A stretch of DNA of 64,000 nt, taken from assembly GCF_003056405.1 (NCBI RefSeq), contig NZ_PYVZ01000008.1:1-64000 (forward strand), given 5' to 3'. Below, one piece after another: positions 34,486-44,091 of this stretch (position 1 is its first letter; each line of letters begins with the position of its first letter). The notes under the pieces were generated by a model. That model did no database searches, was not told the DNA's origin, and saw nothing but the letters and a program-made list of their open reading frames with translations. A program made the translations under genes and the position numbers. The DNA is from Devosia indica (GTDB taxonomy: Bacteria > Pseudomonadota > Alphaproteobacteria > Rhizobiales > Devosiaceae).

Positions 34486-35240
34486 GCGCCCCCGATATCA
34501 TTCTCTCCGCCCGGCAGCTGACCAAGCGCTTCTCCGGCTTCACCGCCGTCAATGGCGTCGACCTCGATGTCGAGCGCGGCACCATCCACGCGCTGATCGG
34601 CCCCAATGGCGCCGGCAAGACCACCTGCTTCAACCTTCTGACAAAATTTCTGCAGCCCAGCGCCGGAACCATTTCCTTCAATGGTCGCGACATTACCAGG
34701 CTGGCCCCGGCTGCCATTGCCCGGCTCGGTGTTGTCCGTTCCTTCCAGATTTCTGCGGTGTTTCCACGCATGAGCGTGCTCGAAAATGTCCGCATCGCCC
34801 TGCAGCGCCGACGTGGCGACAGTTTCGATTTCTGGCGCAACCAGAGGGTGCTCAACGACTACGACGCCGAAGCACGCGAGCGCATCGACGAGGTGGGCCT
34901 GACCGAATTTACCGGCGAGACAGCCGGCGAGTTGAGCTATGGCCGCAAACGCGCACTGGAAATTGCCACGACCCTGGCGCTCGAGCCGGAAATGCTGCTG
35001 CTCGATGAGCCCATGGCCGGCATGGCGCAGGAGGACGTGTCGCGCATTTCGGCCCTGATCCGCCGCATTGCGGCCAAGCGCACCATCCTGATGGTCGAAC
35101 ACAACCTTTCCGTCGTCGCCGATCTCTCGGACAGGATCACCGTTCTGGCCCGCGGCGAAGTGCTGGCCGAAGGCCCCTATGAAACCGTCTCCAAGGACCC
35201 GCGTGTCGTTGAAGCCTATATCGGAGCTGGTCATGGCTGA
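34482..35240 (+). CDS. ABC ATPase (LivG-like), right operon
   Basis: A 252-residue LivG-type ATPase with Walker A GPNGAGKTT, Q-loop RSFQISAVFPRMSV, a variant signature GELSYGRKRALE, Walker B MLLLDEPMAGMA and switch MVEHNLS. It starts inside the stop of bdhA (ATGA), and its end overlaps the next ATPase by 8 bases, so it is firmly part of the hydroxybutyrate operon. An in-frame start at 34266 lies within bdhA and is rejected. Confidence 0.9.
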   Translation: MSAPDIILSARQLTKRFSGFTAVNGVDLDVERGTIHALIGPNGAGKTTCFNLLTKFLQPSAGTISFNGRDITRLAPAAIARLGVVRSFQISAVFPRMSVLENVRIALQRRRGDSFDFWRNQRVLNDYDAEARERIDEVGLTEFTGETAGELSYGRKRALEIATTLALEPEMLLLDEPMAGMAQEDVSRISALIRRIAAKRTILMVEHNLSVVADLSDRITVLARGEVLAEGPYETVSKDPRVVEAYIGAGHG

Positions 35241-35964
35241 CGCTGCCCGCAAACTCGACACCTCATCCAGCGCTCTGGCCGTCCGCGATCTTCAGGCCTG
35301 GTATGACGAAAGCCATATCCTGCACGGCATCAATTTCGACGTGGCACCGGGCGAAGTCGTTACCCTGCTCGGGCGCAATGGCGCGGGCAAGACCACGACC
35401 TTGCGCGCCATCATGGGGTTGATCGCCAAGCGCGCCGGCGCTGTGCAATTCGAGGGCCGCGAACTGATCGCGCTCCCCGCCCGAACCATCGCCAGGCTTG
35501 GCATTGCCTTCTGCCCCGAAGAGCGCGGCATCTTTTCCGCCCTTTCGGTGGACGAAAACCTCATGCTGCCTCCGGTCATCAAACCCGGGGGACTGAGCCG
35601 CGACGACGTGCTGACCATGTTCCCCAACCTGCGCGAGCGCCTTTCAAGCCAGGGCACCAAGCTTTCCGGCGGCGAACAGCAGATGCTGGCCATTGCCCGC
35701 ATTCTGCGCACCGGCGCCAAATTCCTGCTTCTGGACGAACCGACCGAGGGCCTGGCCCCGGTCATCGTCCAGCAGATCGGCCGCACGCTGGCCACGCTCA
35801 AGAACCAGGGCTTCACCATTGTCCTGGTCGAGCAGAACTTTCATTTCGCCGCCTCGGTCGCCGATCGCCACTACGTGGTCGAGCAGGGCCGGGTCATCGA
35901 CATGATCCCCAACACAGAGATCCAGACCAATCTGGGCAAGCTTCACGCCTATCTGGGCGTGTGA
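35233..35964 (+). CDS. ABC ATPase (LivF-like), right operon
   Basis: A 243-residue LivF-type ATPase. Motifs: Walker A GRNGAGKTT, signature LSGGEQQM, Walker B FLLLDEPTEGLAP, switch LVEQNFHFA. ATG at 35233 inside the last codons of the LivG-type gene. Forms the nucleotide-binding heterodimer with it. The same two-ATPase arrangement exists in the left operon, but order and sequence differ, so the two are separate systems and not a recent duplication. Confidence 0.9.
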   Translation: MADAARKLDTSSSALAVRDLQAWYDESHILHGINFDVAPGEVVTLLGRNGAGKTTTLRAIMGLIAKRAGAVQFEGRELIALPARTIARLGIAFCPEERGIFSALSVDENLMLPPVIKPGGLSRDDVLTMFPNLRERLSSQGTKLSGGEQQMLAIARILRTGAKFLLLDEPTEGLAPVIVQQIGRTLATLKNQGFTIVLVEQNFHFAASVADRHYVVEQGRVIDMIPNTEIQTNLGKLHAYLGV

Positions 35965-36004
35965 GGAAACCGGTCCGGGAGAGGACCTTAGGAGGAGAGA
36001 ACCA

Positions 36005-37201
36005 ATGAACTTCAAGACAGCAACCCTGGCGGGACTTGCCGCCATGCTGATGGCCGGGTCGGCCATGGCCGTCGACGTCAAGCTCGGCGTGCTCAACGAC
36101 CGCTCCGGCATTTATGCCGACCTGTCGGGCGAAGGCTCGGTCGTGGCCGCCCGCATGGCCATCGAGGATTTCGATGCCGCAGCCAAAGGCATCAATGTCG
36201 AAGTGATTTCGGCCGACCACCAGAACAAGCCCGACGTCGCCTCCACCATTGCCCGCCAGTGGTATGACGAGGAAGGCGTCGACGTCATTGTCGACGTCCC
36301 TACCTCCTCGGCAGCCCTGGCGGTCAATGAGATCACCCGTGAAAAGGGCAAGATCTTCCTCAATTCCGGTGCCGCCTCGACGGATCTGACCGGCGCGCAA
36401 TGCGCTCCGGGCACCGCCCACTGGACCTATGATACTTATGCCCTGGCCAATGGCACGGGCAAGGCCATGGTCGATAACGGCTACCAGAACTGGTACTTCC
36501 TGACCGCCGACTATGCCTTCGGCCACTCGCTGGAAGAAAACACCACCGCCGTGGTGCAAGCCTCCGGCGGCACCGTTGTCGGCTCGGTCCGCCACCCCTT
36601 CCCCGGCACCGACTTCTCATCCTTCCTTTTGCAGGCCCAGGCCTCCGGCGCGGATGTGATCGGTCTGGCCAATGCCGGTGGCGACACCGTCAACTCGATC
36701 AAGCAGGCAGCCGAATTCGGCATCACCCAGGCCGGCCAGGCGCTTGCCGGGTTGCTGATCTTCATCACGGACGTGCATGCGCTGGGTCTTGAAACCGCAC
36801 AGGGGTTGGTGCTGACCGAGGCCTTCTACTGGGATCTCAATGACGAGACCCGCGCCTGGTCCGAACGCTTCTCCGAAGAAATGGGCGGCTCCAAGCCCAC
36901 CATGGTCCATGCCGGCGTCTATTCGGCCGTCACCCACTATCTCAAGGGCGTGGAAGCCTCCGGCGACAAGGCCACCGATGGCGTCATGGACTGGATGAAG
37001 TCCAATCCGTCTTCGGACCAGGTCTTCGGGGAAGGCGAACTGCGCGCCGATGGCCGGCACATCCACGACATGTACCTGTTCCAGGTCAAGTCGCCCGCTG
37101 AATCCACCGGTGAGTGGGACTATTACAAGCTCCTCGCCACCATTCCCGCCGAGATCGCTTTCCGCCCGCTTGAAGACGGCGGCTGCGCCCTCGTCGAATA
37201 G
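36005..37201 (+). CDS. ABC substrate-binding protein, branched-chain type, right operon
   Basis: Periplasmic receptor of 398 residues with a clear Sec signal (MNFKTATLAGLAAMLMAGSA, cleavage after AMA). The mature part begins VDVKLGVLNDRSGIYADLSGEG, typical of receptors in this family that bind aromatic or aliphatic carboxylates rather than amino acids. TADYAFGHSLEENT and MVHAGVYSAVTHYLKG are further family blocks. TAGGAGGAGAG precedes the ATG. Located inside an operon for hydroxybutyrate oxidation, so 3-hydroxybutyrate, acetoacetate or a short oligomer is the likely ligand (inference from context). Confidence 0.88.
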   Translation: MNFKTATLAGLAAMLMAGSAMAVDVKLGVLNDRSGIYADLSGEGSVVAARMAIEDFDAAAKGINVEVISADHQNKPDVASTIARQWYDEEGVDVIVDVPTSSAALAVNEITREKGKIFLNSGAASTDLTGAQCAPGTAHWTYDTYALANGTGKAMVDNGYQNWYFLTADYAFGHSLEENTTAVVQASGGTVVGSVRHPFPGTDFSSFLLQAQASGADVIGLANAGGDTVNSIKQAAEFGITQAGQALAGLLIFITDVHALGLETAQGLVLTEAFYWDLNDETRAWSERFSEEMGGSKPTMVHAGVYSAVTHYLKGVEASGDKATDGVMDWMKSNPSSDQVFGEGELRADGRHIHDMYLFQVKSPAESTGEWDYYKLLATIPAEIAFRPLEDGGCALVE

Positions 37202-37222
37202 GCAGCAATCCGTTCATCTTTG

Positions 37223-37246
37223 GGGTCCTGGCCACGGCCGGGGCCC
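37223..37246 (+). other. Stem-loop after receptor gene
   Basis: GGGTCCTGG at 37223-37231 pairs with CCGGGGCCC at 37238-37246 (nine pairs, two of them G-U) around a 6-base loop, between the receptor stop and the LivH-type gene. Likely tunes receptor-to-permease stoichiometry. Confidence 0.4.
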
Positions 37247-37276
37247 TCCCCGATCTGGTAGCCAAGAGACAAAATC

Positions 37277-38164
37277 ATGTTCGAGCTCCTGGGAATTCCC
37301 CCACAGGCCCTGTTCGGCCAGCTCCTTCTGGGGCTGATCAACGGCTCCTTCTATGCCCTGCTCAGCCTGGGCCTGGCGGTCATTTTTGGCCTGCTCAACA
37401 TCATCAATTTCAGCCACGGGGCCCAATATATGATGGGCGCCTTCGTCGCCTGGATGGGCCTGACTTGGCTCGGCATCCCCTATTGGGGCGCCCTCGTCAT
37501 CGTGCCGCTGGTGGTCGGCACCACCGGGGTCGTCATCGAACGACTAATGATTTCAAAGCTTTACCATCTCGATCACCTCTATGGCCTGCTGCTGACCTTC
37601 GGTCTCGCCCTTATCATCCAAGGCCTGTTCCGCAACGGTTTCGGCGTTTCCGGCCTGCCCTATTCCATCCCTTCCCAACTCAGTGGGGGGACTAATCTGG
37701 GCTTCATGTTCCTGCCCAATTATCGCGCCTGGGTGGTCGTCGCCTCGCTCATTGTCTGCTTCGGCACCTGGTTTGCCATCGAGCGCACCCGCCTTGGCGC
37801 CTATCTCCGCGCCGCCACCGAAAATCCCACCCTGGTCGGCGCCTTCGGCATCAACGTGCCGCGCATGATCACGCTAACTTACGGTTTCGGCGTCGCTCTA
37901 GCCGCTTTTGCCGGCGTGCTCGCCGCCCCGATCTACTCGGTCAATCCCAATATGGGCGCGGACCTCATCATCGTGGTCTTCGCCGTCGTGGTGATCGGTG
38001 GCATGGGCTCGATCCTGGGGGCCATCCTCACCGGGTTCGGTCTCGGCATCGTCGAAGGTCTGACCAAGGTGTTTTACCCCGAGGCTTCCTCGGTCGCGAT
38101 CTTCGTCATCATGGCCATCGTCTTGCTTTTCAAGCCGGCCGGCCTCTTCGGAAGGACCGCATAA
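37277..38164 (+). CDS. Branched-chain-type ABC permease (LivH-like), right operon
   Basis: A 295-residue LivH-type permease of normal length. Signature GLAVIFGLLNIINFSHGAQYMMGAF near residues 33-57 and GGMGSILGAILTGFGLG near 240 are present. Its start follows the receptor stop by 75 bases, including a stem-loop, and it ends exactly before the LivM-type gene. Confidence 0.9.
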   Translation: MFELLGIPPQALFGQLLLGLINGSFYALLSLGLAVIFGLLNIINFSHGAQYMMGAFVAWMGLTWLGIPYWGALVIVPLVVGTTGVVIERLMISKLYHLDHLYGLLLTFGLALIIQGLFRNGFGVSGLPYSIPSQLSGGTNLGFMFLPNYRAWVVVASLIVCFGTWFAIERTRLGAYLRAATENPTLVGAFGINVPRMITLTYGFGVALAAFAGVLAAPIYSVNPNMGADLIIVVFAVVVIGGMGSILGAILTGFGLGIVEGLTKVFYPEASSVAIFVIMAIVLLFKPAGLFGRTA

Positions 38165-39145
38165 ATGAGCGTCACCACCGAAACAACCTATTCCAGCGCC
38201 GCCGACGCCATGCCGATCGGCACCCCGCGCCATCACATCATCATCTTCGCCGGCCTCCTGGTCCTGCTGCTGATCGCGCCCTTCGTGCTCTATCCGGTCT
38301 TCATCATGAAGATCCTGTGCTTTGCGCTCTTTGCCTCGGCGCTGAACCTGTTGCTCGGCTTTGGGGGACTCCTGTCCTTCGGTCACGCCGCCTTCTTCGG
38401 CTCGGCCAGCTATGTCACCGCACATGCCGCCAAGGTCTGGGGCCTGACACCGGAAGTGGCCATCCTGCTCGGCACAATCGCCGCGGCCTTTCTCGGCCTC
38501 GTCATCGGCGCGCTGGCCATCCGCCGCCAGGGCATATACTTCGCCATGGTAACGCTGGCCTTTGCGCAGATGGTCTTCTTCTTCGCCCTGCAATCGCCGT
38601 TCACCGGCGGCGAAGACGGCATCCAGGCGGTGCCGCGCGGCGATCTCTTTGGCGTCATCCCGCTCAGCAATGACATGACGCTCTATTTTGTTGTGCTGGC
38701 GATTGTCTTCGGCGGGCTCCTCGCCATCTACCGCATCATCCATTCGCCCTTCGGCCAAGTGCTGAAAGCCATACGCGACAACGAGCCCCGCTCGATCTCG
38801 CTGGGCTACAAGGTCAACCGCTACAAGCTCGCCGTCTTTGTCATGTCGGCCACGCTCGCGGGAATGGCCGGTTCGACGAAAGCGCTCGTGTTCCAGCTCG
38901 CTTCACTCACCGACGTCTATTGGACCATGTCGGGCGAGGTGGTGCTGATGACCCTATTGGGCGGGATGGGCACCATTTTTGGTCCGTTTGTCGGCGCCGC
39001 CGTCATCGTCACCATGCAGAACTATTTCGCCAGCTTCGGAGCCTGGGTGACCATCCTGCAAGGCACCATTTTTGTGGTCAGCGTGCTGTTGTTCCGTGAA
39101 GGCATCATTGGCGTGCTGTCGCGCTGGCTCAAGAAACCGCTCTAG
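38165..39145 (+). CDS. Branched-chain-type ABC permease (LivM-like), right operon
   Basis: A 326-residue LivM-type permease with GFGGLLSFGHAAFFGSASYV near residue 65, TGGEDGIQ near 140 and GGMGTIFGPFVGAAV near 265. It begins directly after the LivH-type gene and ends 10 bases before the CoA-transferase alpha subunit, so transport and catabolism genes are contiguous. Confidence 0.9.
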   Translation: MSVTTETTYSSAADAMPIGTPRHHIIIFAGLLVLLLIAPFVLYPVFIMKILCFALFASALNLLLGFGGLLSFGHAAFFGSASYVTAHAAKVWGLTPEVAILLGTIAAAFLGLVIGALAIRRQGIYFAMVTLAFAQMVFFFALQSPFTGGEDGIQAVPRGDLFGVIPLSNDMTLYFVVLAIVFGGLLAIYRIIHSPFGQVLKAIRDNEPRSISLGYKVNRYKLAVFVMSATLAGMAGSTKALVFQLASLTDVYWTMSGEVVLMTLLGGMGTIFGPFVGAAVIVTMQNYFASFGAWVTILQGTIFVVSVLLFREGIIGVLSRWLKKPL

Positions 39146-39155
39146 GGAACCCGCT

Positions 39156-39869
39156 ATGCGCAAAGTTAAGTCCAATATTGCCGAAGCGCTGGCTGATGTG
39201 CTGGCCGATGGCATGACCATCATGTCGGGGGGCTTTGGCCTCTGCGGTATTCCCGAAGCGCTCATCGAAGGCATCGAGGCCTCGGGCGCCAAGGGACTAA
39301 CAGTCATTTCCAACAATGCGGGGGTCGATGGGGTCGGCCTCGGGCGCCTGCTAGCGACAAAGCAGATCAGAAAAATGATCTCGTCATATGTGGGCGAGAA
39401 CAAGCTGTTTGCCGAACAATATCTATCAGGGGAACTTGAGCTGGAATTCAACCCGCAGGGCACCCTGGCCGAGCGCATTCGTGCCGGAGGCGCCGGCATT
39501 CCAGCCTTTTTCACCAGAACCGGTGTCGGCACGCTGATCGCCGAGGGCAAGGAAGTGCGACGCTTCGGCGAGGACGACTATGTGCTGGAAACCGGCCTGG
39601 TTGCCGATATCTCTATTGTCCATGCCTGGAAGGGCGATGCCGAAGGCAATCTCGTCTACCGGATGACCGCGCGGAACTTCAATCCGATGATGGCAACGGC
39701 CGGCAAGGTCACAATTGCCGAGGTGGAAAACCTGGTCGAGACCGGCAGCTTTGATCCGGACCAGATTCATACGCCTGGCATCTATGTCGACCGCATTGTG
39801 CATGTGCCCGTACCCACCAAACATATCGAACAGCGCACCGTTCGGCAGCGCGACGAGGAGAGTGCCTGA
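39156..39869 (+). CDS. scoA: 3-oxoacid CoA-transferase, subunit A
   Basis: Alpha subunit (237 residues) of succinyl-CoA:3-ketoacid CoA-transferase, which activates acetoacetate to acetoacetyl-CoA. Family blocks: [20 protein letters not shown] near residues 20-39, [17 protein letters not shown], and the [25 protein letters not shown] stretch, which is absolutely typical. The ATG at 39156 is chosen; an in-frame start at 39072 lies inside the permease. Its stop shares a base with the start of subunit B (TGATG). Confidence 0.93.
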   Translation: MRKVKSNIAEALADVLADGMTIMSGGFGLCGIPEALIEGIEASGAKGLTVISNNAGVDGVGLGRLLATKQIRKMISSYVGENKLFAEQYLSGELELEFNPQGTLAERIRAGGAGIPAFFTRTGVGTLIAEGKEVRRFGEDDYVLETGLVADISIVHAWKGDAEGNLVYRMTARNFNPMMATAGKVTIAEVENLVETGSFDPDQIHTPGIYVDRIVHVPVPTKHIEQRTVRQRDEESA

Positions 39870-40525
39870 TGGCCTGGACACGCGATCAGATGGCGGCACG
39901 CGCCGCCCAGGAACTGAAAGACGGTTTCTATGTCAATCTCGGCATCGGCATCCCGACCTTGGTGGCTAATTTTATCCCCCAAGGCATGGACGTACGCCTG
40001 CAGAGCGAAAACGGAATGCTGGGCATGGGACCATTCCCCTATGCCGGAGAAGAAGATGCCGACCTCATCAATGCCGGCAAACAGACCGTCACTGCCCTGC
40101 CCGAAACCAGCTTCTTTTCCAGCGCCGACAGTTTTGCCATGATCCGGGGGGGGCATATCGACCTTTCTATCCTCGGGGCCATGCAGGTCTCGGAAACAGG
40201 CGATCTCGCCAACTGGATGATCCCCGGCAAGATGGTCAAGGGCATGGGCGGCGCCATGGATCTCGTGGCGGGCGTGAAGCGGGTCGTCGTGGTCATGGAG
40301 CACGAGGCCAAGGGCCAGGCCAAGCTGCTGAAGGAATGCACCTTGCCGCTCACCGGCAAGCGCGTTGCCGATCTTGTCATCACCGATCTCGGCGTCTTCT
40401 CAATTGCTCGCCGAGGCGACACGGACATGCGCCTCATCGAATTGGCCGATGGGGTCAGCGTAGATGAGATCACCGCCAAGACCGAGGCACGCTTCACGGT
40501 CGCCCTCGCGGAGAAGGTGGCATGA
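39869..40525 (+). CDS. scoB: 3-oxoacid CoA-transferase, subunit B
   Basis: Beta subunit (218 residues) carrying the catalytic glutamate that forms the enzyme-CoA thioester: E47 in SENGMLGMG. Also visible are [17 protein letters not shown] at the start, [26 protein letters not shown] and a C-terminal VITDLGVF. It overlaps the thiolase gene by 4 bases (ATGA). Length and motifs fit an active enzyme. Confidence 0.93.
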   Translation: MAWTRDQMAARAAQELKDGFYVNLGIGIPTLVANFIPQGMDVRLQSENGMLGMGPFPYAGEEDADLINAGKQTVTALPETSFFSSADSFAMIRGGHIDLSILGAMQVSETGDLANWMIPGKMVKGMGGAMDLVAGVKRVVVVMEHEAKGQAKLLKECTLPLTGKRVADLVITDLGVFSIARRGDTDMRLIELADGVSVDEITAKTEARFTVALAEKVA

Positions 40526-41694
40526 GCGGCATCGTCATTGTCGGCGCGGCCCGCACGCCGGTCGGCAGTTTTTTGGGCCCGTTGAGCAATGTTCCGGCCC
40601 ATGATCTGGGCGCCATTGCGATTACCGCCGCACTATCCCGCGCCGGCGTTTCACCCGAGGACGTCCAAGAGGTGATCCTTGGCCAGGTGCTAACGGCTGG
40701 CGCCGGCCAGAACCCGGCCCGCCAGGCGGCGGTGAAAGCCGGCATTCCAAAATCGGCCACGGCCCTGGGCATCAACCAGGTCTGCGGTTCGGGCCTGCGT
40801 GCCGTGGCCATAGGCATGCAGCAGATCCTGTGCGGCAATGCCGATATCATTGTTGCGGGCGGACAGGAATCAATGTCGCTCTCACCCCATTGCCAGCATT
40901 TGCGGGCCGGCACCAAGATGGGACCGCTTAGCCTGGTCGATACCATGGTGACCGACGGGCTCGTTGACGCCTTTGGCGGCTATCACATGGGCATCACGGC
41001 CGAGAATGTGGCGCGACAGTTTGGCATTTCGCGCGAACAGCAGGACGCATTTGCGCTGGCCAGTCAGCAGAAGGCCGCTGCGGCCCAGGCCGCAGGGCAC
41101 TTCAAGGCGGAAATCGCGCCCGTTTCCATCGAAACGCGCAAGGGAACCACCCTTGTCGATGCCGACGATCATCTGCGTCCCGACACCAGCGCCGAAGCCC
41201 TGGCGAGACTCCGTCCGGCCTTTGACAAGGACGGCAGTGTAACCGCCGGAAATGCTTCGGGACTCAATGATGGCGCGGCGGCCCTGTTGTTGATGCATCA
41301 GAATGAAGCGGCGCGGCGCGGTCTCACCCCGCTGGCGCGCATTGCTGGCTGGGCCACAGCCGGGGTTGACCCATCGATCATGGGCACCGGCCCTATTCCC
41401 GCATCGCACAAGGCGCTGGCAAATGCGGGTTGGACTGTCGGTGACCTTGATCGCGTCGAGGCCAATGAGGCCTTCGCCGCCCAGGCTTGCGCGGTCAATG
41501 CCGGGATGGACTGGAACCCGGACATCGTCAACGTCAATGGCGGGGCCATTGCGATCGGCCACCCCATCGGCGCATCCGGCGCCCGTATCCTCGTCACGCT
41601 TCTCCACGAGCTTGCGCGCAGCAATCTCAGCAAAGGTCTCGCCACCCTTTGCATCGGCGGCGGCATGGGCGTGGCCATGTGCATCGAGCGGTGA
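40522..41694 (+). CDS. Acetyl-CoA C-acetyltransferase (thiolase)
   Basis: Cleaves acetoacetyl-CoA with CoA to two acetyl-CoA, completing ketone-body breakdown. The 390-residue protein has the acyl-enzyme cysteine C88 in [17 protein letters not shown], the NEAFAAQ block, histidine in [17 protein letters not shown] and the second cysteine near 377 in CIGGGMG. Length and motifs match biosynthetic-type PhaA/AtoB thiolases. Last intact gene of the sigma-54 operon. In the same frame, directly after its stop, a fragment of an aldo-keto reductase follows. Confidence 0.9.
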   Translation: MSGIVIVGAARTPVGSFLGPLSNVPAHDLGAIAITAALSRAGVSPEDVQEVILGQVLTAGAGQNPARQAAVKAGIPKSATALGINQVCGSGLRAVAIGMQQILCGNADIIVAGGQESMSLSPHCQHLRAGTKMGPLSLVDTMVTDGLVDAFGGYHMGITAENVARQFGISREQQDAFALASQQKAAAAQAAGHFKAEIAPVSIETRKGTTLVDADDHLRPDTSAEALARLRPAFDKDGSVTAGNASGLNDGAAALLLMHQNEAARRGLTPLARIAGWATAGVDPSIMGTGPIPASHKALANAGWTVGDLDRVEANEAFAAQACAVNAGMDWNPDIVNVNGGAIAIGHPIGASGARILVTLLHELARSNLSKGLATLCIGGGMGVAMCIER

Positions 41695-41946
41695 GGCGGC
41701 GAACCGCTGATCGACGTGCTGAAAGCCGTTGCTGCAAAACACGACCGCAAGCCCGCTCAGATCGCCATCGCCTGGCTATTGATACAGCCGGTTGTCTCCA
41801 CCGTCCTGATCGGGGCCAACCGGGTTGACCAGCTCCGCGAAAACGTCAAGGCAACCGAAATTTTCCTGGACCAGGAAGACATGGCGCAACTCGACGCCAT
41901 CAGCCAGTTGCCGATCGAGTATCCGGGCTGGCCCCTTGGTAGCTAA
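41695..41946 (+). pseudogene. Aldo/keto reductase, C-terminal fragment
   Basis: Directly after the thiolase stop and in the same frame, about 80 codons read as the end of an aldo/keto reductase (LKAVAAKHDRKPAQIAIAWL, VLIGANRVDQLRENVKA, LDAISQLP). The N-terminal two thirds, with the catalytic tyrosine and lysine, are absent. A deletion probably joined this relic to the operon end. Confidence 0.75.
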
Positions 41947-42193
41947 GCTACCTCCTGCGAATGAGGCGCGTTGCCGACCCACCGTGCCGACCCTAATGTG
42001 GGCGGCACGAGCGCAAGGAGCAGAAAGGCGGTCTTTCGGCAGTGCCCATACCGTTGCAGTCCAGCCACAGCGTCGTTTCACGAATCTGCGAGCAATTGCT
42101 CCTGTTAAGAATTGCGGGCTATTGATTTTTTCTGGCATGCCCAGACACGTCTAGATTCGTGCCGGGTGTGGTTGATTGTTGTCGGGAGCAAGC

Positions 42194-43891
42194 ATGAACA
42201 AGGTTCTGGTCAGTCTGGTCGCCCTGGTCGCCGCCACGGCTGTGGTTTCTCCGGTATCAGCTCAACAGCTTGCCAGCCTTGAAACCGACCGCATCGTCAT
42301 TGCTCCGCCGCAAAGTGCCCTGGCGCGCACAATCAAGTCCGGCTTGTCAGCCGCATATTACGGCGCTCGCCCTGACACGCGCGCTCACGAGGAAGCCCAA
42401 AGGCTCTATTTTCTCTATGGTGAGCGCCATTTCGAGCCAATCTGGCTGACCGAACAGGCCAATGGCACGGTCGCCTTCTCGCCCGCAGCCGCCAAGATCA
42501 TCACCTTGTTTGAAAATGCTGCCAGCGAGGGGCTGGACCCGTCCGACTATCTGACCCCGCAAATTGATGCCGCCCGGCTGTCGGGCGACGGCATTGAACT
42601 GGCTACCCTTGAGACCGCTTTTTCGGCTGCCACCATGCGCTATGCCGATCACCTGCATAATGGCCGCATCGATCCCCAGTCGATCAGCACCCTGCTCGAT
42701 CTCAAGCGCAAGCCGATCAATGAGGCCGCGCTGCTTGAGCAGCTCGCCCGGAGCAACGATCCCGCCGCGATCCTGATGCAGCTCGAACCCCAGCACCGGG
42801 AGTTCCAGGCGCTCAAGGCGGCCCTTGCCAATTTTGAGCAATCCAGTGCCGCCCGCCCCACCCCGATTGGTGACGGCCCGGTGCTCCGTCCAGGCAATTC
42901 CGATGCCCGCCTGCCCGCCATTCGCGCGCGGCTGGAATTGGCCGCCTCGACCTCCCAGCTCTATGATGATCTGACCGTTGAAGCGATCCGATCCTTCCAG
43001 GAAGGCCAAGGACTCGAAGTCGACGGCATCATCGGGCCCGCCACGGTCGCCGCCCTAAACGGTGGCGCAGCCACGCGGCGCGAAGACATCATCGCCAATA
43101 TGGAACGCTGGCGCTGGATGCCGTCCGAACTGGGCGATTTCACCGTCTTCGTGAACATTCCCGAGTTCCGCCTCTCTATCCTGCGCAATGGCCAGGAAGA
43201 ATATACGACGCGCGTGGTTGTTGGCACCACCAAGAACCAGACGCCAGTATTTTCAGACAGCATCCGGCACGTGGTTGTGAACCCCTATTGGAACGTGCCG
43301 TCGTCTATTATTCGCGGTGAGATCGCCCCCGCGGTCCTGCGCAATCCGGGCTATACCGACAGCCACAATATGGACCTGCTCTATAATGGCGCCCCGGTCA
43401 GTCCCTGGCAGGTCGACTGGACCCAGGTTTCGCCGTCCAATTTCCCCTTCCGCGTGCGCCAGCGCCCCGGCGCCGGCAATGCCCTGGGGCAGATCAAGTT
43501 CCTCTTCCCCAACAAGCATGACGTCTATCTGCACGACACCCCGTCCAAATCGTTGTTTGCGCGGTCCTATCGAGCCTTCAGCCATGGCTGTGTGCGGGTG
43601 CAGAACCCGATGGAATTTGCCGATGCGCTGATGGCCAATGAGCCAAACATATCGCGCGCCTCGCTCGAATCCATGTTCGGCCCGTCCGAGCGCTGGGTAA
43701 ACCCGCAGAAGCAGATTCCGGTGCATCTGGCCTACTTTACCCTGCGGGTCGACGAGGACGGGGCCATTCGCTCGTTTGGTGATCTCTATGGCCACAATGA
43801 AAAGCTGATCGCCGCCATGGGGCTCAATGCCGTCGAGCCACCGGCCATTGTTGCTGAGGCCGAAACAGTGCCCCAAGAGCTCTCGCCCTGA
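42194..43891 (+). CDS. L,D-transpeptidase, YcbB/LdtD type
   Basis: Cross-links or anchors peptidoglycan through 3-3 (L,D) bonds in the periplasm. A 565-residue protein with a signal peptide (LVALVAATAVVSPVSAQQ), the YcbB scaffold, a peptidoglycan-binding PG_binding_1 domain around 235-290 (AIRSFQEGQGLEVDGIIGPATV) and a YkuD catalytic domain with SHGCVRV intact. VVNPYWNVPSSIIRGEI is characteristic of the large YcbB group. The ATG at 42194 starts the signal peptide. Hyphomicrobiales rely heavily on such enzymes for polar growth. Confidence 0.9.
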   Translation: MNKVLVSLVALVAATAVVSPVSAQQLASLETDRIVIAPPQSALARTIKSGLSAAYYGARPDTRAHEEAQRLYFLYGERHFEPIWLTEQANGTVAFSPAAAKIITLFENAASEGLDPSDYLTPQIDAARLSGDGIELATLETAFSAATMRYADHLHNGRIDPQSISTLLDLKRKPINEAALLEQLARSNDPAAILMQLEPQHREFQALKAALANFEQSSAARPTPIGDGPVLRPGNSDARLPAIRARLELAASTSQLYDDLTVEAIRSFQEGQGLEVDGIIGPATVAALNGGAATRREDIIANMERWRWMPSELGDFTVFVNIPEFRLSILRNGQEEYTTRVVVGTTKNQTPVFSDSIRHVVVNPYWNVPSSIIRGEIAPAVLRNPGYTDSHNMDLLYNGAPVSPWQVDWTQVSPSNFPFRVRQRPGAGNALGQIKFLFPNKHDVYLHDTPSKSLFARSYRAFSHGCVRVQNPMEFADALMANEPNISRASLESMFGPSERWVNPQKQIPVHLAYFTLRVDEDGAIRSFGDLYGHNEKLIAAMGLNAVEPPAIVAEAETVPQELSP

Positions 43892-43922
43892 CGGCAAAAA
43901 GGCTCGATGACATTGAGCTAGG

Positions 43923-43938
43923 TTAACGCCCGGGTAAC
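43923..43938. promoter_or_regulatory. CtrA-like site (TTAA-N7-GTAAC)
   Basis: TTAA at 43923-43926 followed after 7 bases by GTAAC differs from the alphaproteobacterial CtrA box TTAA-N7-TTAAC at one position. It lies about 155 bases upstream of the DUF882 peptidase, a cell-wall gene. Single-mismatch matches occur by chance, so this is weak. Confidence 0.25.
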
Positions 43939-44013
43939 AATTTCGCCTTGGTTGTGCCTGCTTTTGCCCTTAATAACAGACGCGTGAGGGGATCTACGGT
44001 CAGTTCACAACTG

Positions 44014-44050
44014 GTTAGCGTTAATCAATTCGAGCGAATTGGGCGCTAAC
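44014..44050. promoter_or_regulatory. Two-tier palindrome before the DUF882 peptidase gene
   Basis: Outer arms GTTAGCG (44014-44020) and CGCTAAC (44044-44050) enclose inner arms CAATTC (44026-44031) and GAATTG (44036-44041) around GAGC. It ends 41 bases before the GTG start at 44092. It could fold in the mRNA leader or be a dimeric operator. Confidence 0.45.
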
Positions 44051-44091
44051 GTCTCACCATTATCTGACGAGAAAGCCGGGCAGAGTTTGGC

